A stretch of DNA of 64,000 nucleotides, taken from contig JBBIOU010000001.1 in assembly GCA_037443205.1 (NCBI GenBank), positions 62,001-126,000 of the forward strand. The letters run 5' to 3'. The notes below the pieces were generated by a model. That model searched no databases, was not told the origin of the DNA, and worked only from the letters and a program-made list of their open reading frames with translations. This DNA comes from JBBIOU01 sp037443205. GTDB taxonomy: Bacteria > Bacteroidota > Bacteroidia > Flavobacteriales_D > UBA2798. The translations under genes and the position numbers were made by a program. Shown here piece by piece: positions 52,452-60,400 of the stretch; position 1 is the stretch's first letter; each line of letters begins with the position of its first letter.

Positions 52452-53735
52452 ATGCAAATAAATAAAAACAACTACCAAGCCTGGATTTTGGATTATGCCG
52501 AGGGTAATCTGAACAATGACCAAATAAAGGAATTGTTGTTATTTATAAAATTAAATCCCGAATACAAAAAAGAATTTGATCAGTTTGAATTAATAAAGCT
52601 CGAATATTCTGACAACCAATCACTATCCGATAAATTAAAAGTTAGCCTCAAAAAAACCGATATCGTTATTAACAACTCTAACATTGAAGAATATGCCATC
52701 AAATATCTTGAGGGACTATTAACACACTCCGAGCATTTAGCTCTAAAAAAGTACCTGTATCAGCATCCGGAATATGAAAAATTAATTGCTCAATACCTTC
52801 GTACAAAACTACATTCAGGTTTAAATGTATACGAAGATAAATTATTTATCAAAAAACATACTGTCATTAACTATAACAATGCTGAATATTATATAATAGC
52901 GCAAAAAGAAGGCTTATTAAGCGAACAAGAAACAAACAAATTAAATGAAATAATTGCATGCAATGAAAAACTGCAAAAATTAAACACATTATATTCTAAA
53001 ACATATTTTAATAAAAATGATATATACCGGTTAAATCGCAAGGATAAATTAAAGAAAAAAGATAAAAAAATCCTCTATTACATGCGATGGTATGCAACCA
53101 CGGCTGCAGCATGCATAGTCTTATATTTTTTTGCGATTAGACCCGATAAAAATATCCAGTCTTTAAACCAATCTGCTGATAGGATAAATAAAACATCCAC
53201 GAATTTTTCAAAAAAAACAACTAAAAAAAATAGTAACAAAACACCTATTCATTTACAGAAAACCGAAAAACATGATATTTCTGGCATTAAACAAACTTAT
53301 ACAAATAACAGCACATATAATGCAAACAAGGTTATTAATAGCATAACTAAAGACTCCAATAGCATTATAATAAAAGAGCCTGTTGTTACAATTGATTACG
53401 GGATTGAAATTGAAACCGAAAAAAATCCAAATACTGAATTACTGGGAATGGAAAATATTAATTCTTTAGTACAATCAAGCTCTGAAAACAACAAGGAAAT
53501 GTATTACACACCCATTGAATATACTAACATGACCCTAAGAAAAAAATATTTCAGTCCTGATAGCTTAAGTACGTTACCCATAAAACAAAACGAAATATTA
53601 AGCCTATTATCAAATGGCTTAACAAAAATTACTAAACATGATGTATTAATTCAAAATAAAAGTGATGATAAACAAAAAGCCTTACTCATACGATTAGGTA
53701 AATTTGAAATATACAGTAGTAAGAATAAACAATAA
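52452..53735 (+). CDS. Anti-sigma-like single-pass membrane protein with three repeated sensor-type motifs
   Basis: 427 residues. The cytoplasmic N-terminus has three copies of a roughly 60-residue motif, Y/I-x(3)-x-EG-x-L-x-x-x-E/Q-x-x-x-L-x-x-x(I/L)-x-x-N/H-P-E-Y-x-K, at about 6-45 (DYAEGNLNNDQIKELLLFI), 77-117 (KYLEGLLTHSEHLALKKYL) and 144-182 (AQKEGLLSEQETNKLNEII). This is the pattern at the N-terminus of Bacteroidota anti-sigma factors, normally present once. A basic stretch (KDKLKKKDKK), one TM segment (about 213-230: YATTAAACIVLYFFAI) and a long polar periplasmic region follow. Two-base gap after the ECF sigma gene supports an anti-sigma role. No zinc-finger Cys/His set was seen. Confidence 0.8.
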   Translation: MQINKNNYQAWILDYAEGNLNNDQIKELLLFIKLNPEYKKEFDQFELIKLEYSDNQSLSDKLKVSLKKTDIVINNSNIEEYAIKYLEGLLTHSEHLALKKYLYQHPEYEKLIAQYLRTKLHSGLNVYEDKLFIKKHTVINYNNAEYYIIAQKEGLLSEQETNKLNEIIACNEKLQKLNTLYSKTYFNKNDIYRLNRKDKLKKKDKKILYYMRWYATTAAACIVLYFFAIRPDKNIQSLNQSADRINKTSTNFSKKTTKKNSNKTPIHLQKTEKHDISGIKQTYTNNSTYNANKVINSITKDSNSIIIKEPVVTIDYGIEIETEKNPNTELLGMENINSLVQSSSENNKEMYYTPIEYTNMTLRKKYFSPDSLSTLPIKQNEILSLLSNGLTKITKHDVLIQNKSDDKQKALLIRLGKFEIYSSKNKQ

Positions 53736-53807
53736 TACGCCCTGTTATATGTTTTACTCACATAAAAAAATATAATTAGGAATTAACAATATCGTTTTAA
53801 AAAAATA

Positions 53808-54704
53808 ATGCCTGCTGTAACTTCAGATAAACTTATTCGTCTTACCAATAAAACATCCGAAATTATGCAAACATTAATTACAAAAACTTTGATTTTGCTT
53901 TCTGCAACAATATTGACAATAAAAACAGAAAGTAAAAATATATACGATAATACGTTTATAAAAGACGACACTACCCGAATTAAAGTAGGTAATAAAAAGA
54001 TAATCATCATAGAAGTCAATAATAATCTGCTAAATATATCGGATAGTATATCTGTAAAAAAAATTAAAAAAAGCTATAAAGTAAGTAATTGGCGGGGTGT
54101 TTATGTGGGTGTAAACAGTTTAATGACTTATGATAATAAAACCACTCTACCAATGGATCAGAACTATTTAGAAATAGATTATTCCGGTTCACTATCATTT
54201 GGATTGAATATATTTCAAAAAAGCGTAAAAATTATTCCGAATCATTTAAGTATAACTACGGGTTTAGGTTTTCACTGGCGAAGGTTTGGATTAAAAAACA
54301 ACAACACACTTGCATTTAACAATGACTCTCTTTATGCCATTCCCGTAACAGATTATAATTTCCATAAAAATGTATTAAAATCTACTTTTGTAGAAATACC
54401 TCTGTTAATTGATATAAACACCCATAAAAAACCTTCACAATCATTACACATCAGCTTTGGAGTAATAGGGGCTTATAAACTTGGTTCCCGATTAAAACAA
54501 AAATACACGATGGATGGCAAAGATTATAAAGATATAAGCAAGGGGCATTATCACTTAAATCCGCTGCAAGCCTATCTGACTGCAAGAATAGGATTAGGCA
54601 ACATAATGTTATTTGCAAATTATGGCTTACTCGAAACCTTCGATACCAAAAGAGCCCCTCAAAACTACCCGTTTACTATAGGCATGCAATTATTGTTTGA
54701 TTAG
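53808..54704 (+). CDS. Outer-membrane beta-barrel protein, unknown role
   Basis: 298 residues. From residue 20 (ATG at 53865) the sequence reads MQTLITKTLILLSATILTIKTES, a good signal peptide, so that ATG may be the true start. The ATG at 53808 has the more typical A-rich upstream region. The mature part alternates polar and aromatic/hydrophobic residues in beta-strands (YSGSLSFGLNIFQ, LSITTGLGFHWRRFGL, LTARIGLGNIMLFANYGLLETF) and resembles the small outer-membrane beta-barrel proteins of Bacteroidota. It is the last gene of the ECF sigma module and ends in a strong terminator; it may be the main regulated product. No family-specific motif recognised. Confidence 0.75.
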   Translation: MPAVTSDKLIRLTNKTSEIMQTLITKTLILLSATILTIKTESKNIYDNTFIKDDTTRIKVGNKKIIIIEVNNNLLNISDSISVKKIKKSYKVSNWRGVYVGVNSLMTYDNKTTLPMDQNYLEIDYSGSLSFGLNIFQKSVKIIPNHLSITTGLGFHWRRFGLKNNNTLAFNNDSLYAIPVTDYNFHKNVLKSTFVEIPLLIDINTHKKPSQSLHISFGVIGAYKLGSRLKQKYTMDGKDYKDISKGHYHLNPLQAYLTARIGLGNIMLFANYGLLETFDTKRAPQNYPFTIGMQLLFD

Positions 54705-54736
54705 CTTTCGTTCATTTCACTAACATATCGCAACAG

Positions 54737-54767
54737 AAAACCATCTGCCGGTGCAGATGGTTTTTTT
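54737..54767 (+). terminator. Strong Rho-independent terminator
   Basis: A 12-bp stem AAAACCATCTGC (54737-54748) with GCAGATGGTTTT (54753-54764), 4-nt loop CGGT, and a T-run. It ends the ECF sigma module on the plus strand. The A-run on the other side lets it also end the convergent acidic-protein gene. Confidence 0.9.
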
Positions 54768-54780
54768 ATTTTATTTTAGT

Positions 54781-55146
54781 TCAATCTTCATCATCCTCAT
54801 CATCGTCATCTTCATCAATTGGCTCATCACCATAATCATCTTCTTCCTCGTCATCATTGCCAAACTCATCTTTTGCATCATCAATAGCCGGTGTATCCGG
54901 AACAAAATCTTCCGCTACATCATCCTCATCATCATCTAGTGGCCGGGCTTTTTTCTCTTCAACTTTTACTTTCACCATTAAAATCGCATCCGCAGTTTCT
55001 AAACGAATAACATTGAGCGATTCTTTTTTAGGTGTTTCGATACGCTGTGTGTGGCCCGCAAATCCGTTGGGATATTTATCCTTTAACAGTTGTTGTAATT
55101 CGGGCGAAAGATTTTCAAAACTGATGATCTTTCTTTGTTTTTCCAT
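54781..55146 (-). CDS. Small acidic protein with poly-Asp/Glu tail, unknown
   Basis: 121 residues. A folded-looking N-terminus (about 1-60: ISFENLSPELQQLLKDKYPNGF ... VIRLETADAILMVKVKV) is followed by a very acidic tail in which most of the last 55 residues are Asp or Glu. No signal or membrane segment. Acidic tails often bind basic proteins, nucleic-acid-binding proteins or metal ions, but no function is shown here. It lies 68 bases downstream of mnmA on the same strand. Confidence 0.75.
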   Translation of the reverse strand: MEKQRKIISFENLSPELQQLLKDKYPNGFAGHTQRIETPKKESLNVIRLETADAILMVKVKVEEKKARPLDDDEDDVAEDFVPDTPAIDDAKDEFGNDDEEEDDYGDEPIDEDDDDEDDED

Positions 55147-55214
55147 TGTTATTTGTTTTCATTAATGGTGCTAATATAGGATGTTTTTTAAAATGCAAAT
55201 AAGGGATAAAAAAA

Positions 55215-56384
55215 TTATTCTTTTATTACCCCCGAGCCTATCAATTCGTTGTCCAGGTACCAGGCAGCAAACTGCCCTGGAGTAATGCCTCTCTGATTAT
55301 TAAAAAATTCCAGATAATAATCACCTTCAATATTATGTAAAACTGCTTCATTCAATGCTTGTCTGTATCTGATACGGGCATATACCTTTAGGCTTTTACC
55401 GGGTAAAACACGCTTATCCGGTCTTAAAAAATTCATGTTAGCAGATTCCATTTTCAGGGCTTTTCTGTATAAGCCCGGATGGTTTTCGCCCTTACCCACA
55501 TAAATAATATTTTCCGAGGTATCAATCCCAATCACAAACAGGGGTAAATCAGTACCCCCAATATTTAAACCTTTTCTTTGTCCGATGGTATAATAGTGCG
55601 CGCCCTGATGCGTACCTATCACTTTACCCATCGAAGGTGTATATTTGTATGGCACGCTCATTTCTTTTATTGTATGATTGGAGCGTGTGTACTGATAGTT
55701 TTCGGCAGGAATTTCGATTACATTACCTTCTTTGGGTTTAAGTTTTTGTTGTAAAAATTCGGGTAAACTAATTTTACCTACAAAGCACAATCCCTGCGAG
55801 TCTTTTTTATGGGCAGTAACCAGGTTTTGTTCTGCAGCTATTTTTCTTACTTCACTTTTTAATAAATGACCTATAGGAAATAACGCTTTTGCAAGCTGTT
55901 GTTGAGTAATCTGACACAAAAAATAACTTTGGTCTTTGCTATTATCAACACCGGCAAGCAGTTTATAGATTAATTGACCGTCAATGACTTCTTCCGATTT
56001 TTGACAATAATGTCCCGTAGCCACAAAGTCGGCATTTAACTGCATTGCCGATTGTAAAAAAACATCAAACTTTATTTCTCGGTTACAAAGTATATCGGGG
56101 TTAGGTGTTCTGCCTTTTTCGTACTCAGAAAACATATAATCAACTATCCGGCTTTTATATGCCTCGCTAAAATCAATTGTCTGAAAAGGGATTCCCAATT
56201 TATCGGCTACCAGCATAGCATCTGCACTGTCATCTACCCAAGGACATTCGTTATGTAAAGTTACCGACTCATCATGCCAGTTTTTCATAAAAACACCGAT
56301 AACTTCATAGCCCTGTTGCTTTAGCAAATAGGCTGCTACACTGCTATCAACGCCACCTGATAAACCTACTACTACTCTTTTCAT
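55215..56384 (-). CDS. mnmA: tRNA-specific 2-thiouridylase MnmA
   Basis: 389 residues. Adds sulfur to the wobble uridine (s2U34) of Lys, Glu and Gln tRNAs. PP-loop ATP motif GLSGGVDSSVAAYLL at the N-terminus, catalytic Cys in PDILCNREIKFDVFL, tRNA/sulfur-accepting Cys in SQGLCFVGKI and C-terminal IRYRQALNEAVL ... ITPGQFAAWY. It is encoded 20 bases after tsaD on the same strand, so two tRNA-modification genes share an operon. Confidence 0.96.
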   Translation of the reverse strand: MKRVVVGLSGGVDSSVAAYLLKQQGYEVIGVFMKNWHDESVTLHNECPWVDDSADAMLVADKLGIPFQTIDFSEAYKSRIVDYMFSEYEKGRTPNPDILCNREIKFDVFLQSAMQLNADFVATGHYCQKSEEVIDGQLIYKLLAGVDNSKDQSYFLCQITQQQLAKALFPIGHLLKSEVRKIAAEQNLVTAHKKDSQGLCFVGKISLPEFLQQKLKPKEGNVIEIPAENYQYTRSNHTIKEMSVPYKYTPSMGKVIGTHQGAHYYTIGQRKGLNIGGTDLPLFVIGIDTSENIIYVGKGENHPGLYRKALKMESANMNFLRPDKRVLPGKSLKVYARIRYRQALNEAVLHNIEGDYYLEFFNNQRGITPGQFAAWYLDNELIGSGVIKE

Positions 56385-56404
56385 AATGTAAAATTAAAAC
56401 AATC

Positions 56405-57433
56405 TTAAAATGATAATCCGGCAACCGGGCTAACATCCTGCAAGCAAAATTCATTATTTAAAAATTTATAATATCCTGCGATCGCAATCATTGCCGCATT
56501 ATCGGTACAATACTCTATGGGGGGTACAAACAAATTAATATCATTAGCGGCCGATAATTCGGATAAATAATTTCGTAAATAACTGTTGGCCGAAACTCCA
56601 CCCGCAATCGCTACATCTTTGACCTTATATTTCTTTATTGCAAGGAGTAGTTTATCAGTTAAAATTTCAACTATAGTATGTTGTATAGAGGCACATAAAT
56701 CCGCTTTATTTTTTTCAATAAAATTTGAATCGGATGTGGTTTGATCTCTTAAAAAATACAGAATAGAGGTTTTAAGTCCGCTAAAACTATAATTTAAACC
56801 GGGTATATTGGGTTTAGAAAATTTAAAAGCATATTTATTGCCTGTAGCAGCTAGTTTATCAATCAAAGGGCCTCCCGGATAAGGTAAATCTAAAAGTTTT
56901 GCTGCTTTGTCAAATGCTTCACCGGCAGCATCATCAATGGTTTCACCTACAATATTCATATCCAGATAGTTTTTAACCAAAACCAATTGCGTATGTCCCC
57001 CTGATACAGTTAAACAAATAAACGGAAATCGGGGGAATGTTTTTATTTCGCCCGGCTTTTTAATAAAATGTGCCAATACATGCGCCTGCATGTGATTCAC
57101 TTCGATTAATGGGACATTTAATGCTAAAGCCATGGTTTTTGCAAAAGATACCCCTACCAATAACGAACCTAACAAACCGGGTCCGCGCGTAAATGCTATT
57201 GCACTTAAGTTATTTACATTGATACCTGCGGTTTTTAATGCACAATCAATTACCGGCACAATATTTTGTAGATGCGCACGCGAAGCCAACTCGGGAACCA
57301 CACCGCCATAGCCTGCATGTATTTGCTGATTGGCTATATGATTTGATAACACTTCTCCGTTTATAAGTACCGATGCAGAAGTCTCATCGCAGGATGATTC
57401 AATGCCTAGAATTATGGTATCTTTGTTGCTGAT
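56405..57433 (-). CDS. tsaD: tRNA N6-threonylcarbamoyladenosine synthase TsaD, with a non-standard start codon
   Basis: About 342 residues if the start is the ATC at 57431-57433 (M/I-SNKDTIILGIESSCDE). TsaD with TsaB and TsaE makes t6A37 in tRNAs reading ANN codons. Seen: GIESSCDETSAS, GGVVPELASRAH, LTVSGGHTQLVLV, GEAFDKAAKLL, YPGGPLIDKL, FSFSGLKTSIL and AGGVSANSYLR. The conserved N-terminal ATPase motif GIESSCDE is encoded in frame, yet no ATG, GTG or TTG exists between the preceding stop (57440-57442) and GTG 57352, which lies 28 codons into the conserved region. ATA (57437), ATC (57431), ATA (57413) and ATT (57410) are the only start candidates. An exact -7 box lies at 57451-57458. Confidence 0.9.
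   Translation of the reverse strand: MSNKDTIILGIESSCDETSASVLINGEVLSNHIANQQIHAGYGGVVPELASRAHLQNIVPVIDCALKTAGINVNNLSAIAFTRGPGLLGSLLVGVSFAKTMALALNVPLIEVNHMQAHVLAHFIKKPGEIKTFPRFPFICLTVSGGHTQLVLVKNYLDMNIVGETIDDAAGEAFDKAAKLLDLPYPGGPLIDKLAATGNKYAFKFSKPNIPGLNYSFSGLKTSILYFLRDQTTSDSNFIEKNKADLCASIQHTIVEILTDKLLLAIKKYKVKDVAIAGGVSANSYLRNYLSELSAANDINLFVPPIEYCTDNAAMIAIAGYYKFLNNEFCLQDVSPVAGLSF
57418..57425 (+). promoter_or_regulatory. -7 promoter box TATCTTTG for tamB, inside the tsaD 5' end
   Basis: Exact TAnnTTTG on the plus strand. With transcription starting near 57431, the tamB message would have a 25-55-base leader depending on its start codon. The box overlaps the first codons of tsaD on the opposite strand. 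Confidence 0.45.
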
Positions 57434-57450
57434 AAATATTTAATTTACTG

Positions 57451-57458
57451 CAAAAATA
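57451..57458 (-). promoter_or_regulatory. -7 promoter box TATTTTTG for tsaD
   Basis: Exact TAnnTTTG on the minus strand. It places the tsaD transcript start near 57444, directly before the ATA/ATC candidates at 57439 and 57433. This supports translation beginning there and not at GTG 57352. Confidence 0.5.
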
Positions 57459-57485
57459 GCCATAAAAAAAATTATAAAAATATCA

Positions 57486-60400
57486 TTGCTCATTTTAAAT
57501 ATTTTAGGTGAGTTTATACTTGCCCTCATTATATTTTTGTTTATTGCCATCAAATCGAGCGCTTTCCAAACCTGGCTGGCTAAAAGAGTAACAGCATACC
57601 TCTCTGCCGAACTTAATACCACTGTTATCATTGATAAAGTAGATATTGATTTTTTTGACTACCTTACGCTACACGGTGTTTATGTTGAAGATTTACACCG
57701 CGACACATTGCTATATGTACAAAAAATTGAATGTAAAATAGATGATTTTAGCATAGACAAAGAATTTTTACATCTGAAATACGCAAAATTGATTAATCCC
57801 GGCATTAATCTTATTAAGTATAAAGGCGAAAATGATTTTAATTACGAATTTATTGAAGATTATTTCAGCTCGCCCAAAAAAGATAAAGACACTACTTCGG
57901 ATTTTTTTGACCTTAGAATAAAAAAAATATTGATTACCGGAGGCAATCTTACCTATGCGAACCTGAATAAAAATAAACTTAAAAATGGTATAGATTTTAA
58001 TCATTTATATACCGAAAAACTAAATATACAGTTAGAAAATTTTAAGCAAATTGATGACACTATCTATTTTAACATAAAAAATATTGGACTAAGAGAACAA
58101 AGCGGATTTATACTGGATACGCTTGCAGCAAAATTCAGCTATTCGCCCGTAAGCATGAAGTTTGACTCTTTAAAAATTAAAACCCCCTACTCTGATATCC
58201 TTACCGAATATTTACACTTTAATTACAATCATCCGGATGATTTTGATTCTTTTGAAGAACTGGTAACTCTAAACTGCAATTTTTATTATTCAAAAGTTTC
58301 ATTAGACGACATTGCATATTTTGCTAACGAACTTTGGGGTATAAACAGAACCGTATTACTAAAAAGTAAAGTAAAGGGAACCATTGCAAATCTTAAACTA
58401 AAAAAAACAGAATTATACCTGAGCGAAAATACCTTTTTTAAAGGTAATGTTTCGATAGATGGTTTACCCGATGCGGAAAATGCGTTTATCAATGCCATGA
58501 TTGAAGATTTTCAAACCAACAAAGCTGAAATTGAAAATTTTAATTTACCGCCATTTGATGGAAGTGAGAAAATAGTATTACCCGATAATCTGAATAAATT
58601 AGGTGATATAAAATTATCAGGAAATTTTACGGGAACCCCCGATGATTTTGTAGCATTTGCAAAAATAAATACCCGTGTAGGCATTATCAGGACAGACATG
58701 CACTTTTATGTTGATCAAAAAACAAACAAATTCAAATATAACGGTGATTTATCAGTTGACAATTTTAACCTGGGATATTTATATAACCTTACTGAACTCG
58801 GAAACATCAGTTTAAATGCCACATTAACTGCACAGGGCCTAAATGCCAAAGATATCCATGCCAATATTGCAGCTGATATATCGCACCTGCAAGCACATGG
58901 ATATGATTATCATAAAATAAAACTAAAAGGTATTTTTCAACAAAATTTATTTAACGGAAATTTAATCATTGACGATCCCAATATTTGTATGTCGTATAAC
59001 GGGAATATAGATTTTAGTAAAAAAATACCCGAGTACGACTTTGGTCTGATTGTAGAAAATGCCTACTTACACCGATTAAAATTTATTAATGGCGATGACT
59101 TATCACGTATAAGTTTTAATATACACGCAAAAGCAACAGGCAATAATATAGACAACCTGTTTGGTAAATTATATATAAACAACATTTTTTACCACGAAAG
59201 AGGCCGGAATTATGATTTTGAAAATATCATTATCAATTCTTATAAAAATCAAAACTTACGTTCTCTCGTCATAGATTCTCAACCCTTCACTTTAAATGTA
59301 ACAGGCGATTTTACCTTCGAAGAGTTACCCAATAGTTTTTTATCTATGTCGGCACAAATTTTACCATCATTATTCGAAGGCAAATACAAAAAATCCAATG
59401 TAACGGAAGACTTTACCTACTCGCTGAAATTAAACAACCTGCAACAGGTTTCAGAGCTATTCTTTCCTGATTTATACATCTCGCCCGATGCCTTATTAAC
59501 AGGCGAATATCATTCAGTTACCAGCAATTTTAGTATAAATTTTAAAACCCAAAAAATCAGTGCGGGCAATATTCATATTAACGCAATTGATTTTGCTTCT
59601 AAAAAAGATGCCGACAAAGTGATATTATTATTTAGTTCAAACTACGTTGAATTGAGCGAACAAATAAATTTTAAACAGATGAACCTAACGGCAAATACTC
59701 AACACGACAGTATAACCGGTGTGGTAAGCTGGGGTAATGATGATAAAATAAACAGCGCTCTGATTACATTATCAGGACATATAAAAAATGATAAAGAAGC
59801 CATCCTAAATATCATGCCTTCAGATATCTATATAAATAATGAAAAATGGAGTATAGCCAAAACCACACACATAGAAATGAATGATAAGAATTATTTTATA
59901 AACAATTTTATTATAAATCATCAAAACGAAAGCCTCTCAATTTTCGGTAACATATCCGAAAACAGAAATGAATTGCTTAATTTTAAAATAGATAATTTTA
60001 ATCTTCAACACCTAAAACCCTTATTGGGCAACGAGCACAACCTACAAGGAATTGTAAACGGAGAAGGTTATTTTGCTGATATTTATCACAATATGGTATT
60101 TGCCAACAAACTCAACATAGATACTTTAATCTATAATCAGGAATTAATAGGCAATGTTAAAGTTGTTAATCTGTACAACCATAACAATAACAGCATAAAC
60201 AGCATTGGTGATATTATCAGAGTAAATACACCTACCTTAAAATTTTCGGGTGATTATTTCATTGAAACTTCTCAAATAAATTATAAAATAAACTTAGAAA
60301 AAACAAACCTTGTAGTGCTCAACGCATTTTTGCCCGAAGAAGTATCCAACTTAAGAGGGCTGGCAAGCGGCAACATCAGCATCAAAGGCAATACTCGCGA

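Noticed and set aside
54751..54939. 62-codon hydrophobic plus-strand ORF
   Set aside because: It is antisense to the poly-Asp/Glu tail of the acidic protein; GAT/GAA runs read as Ile/Phe/Leu on the other strand, which mimics membrane segments.
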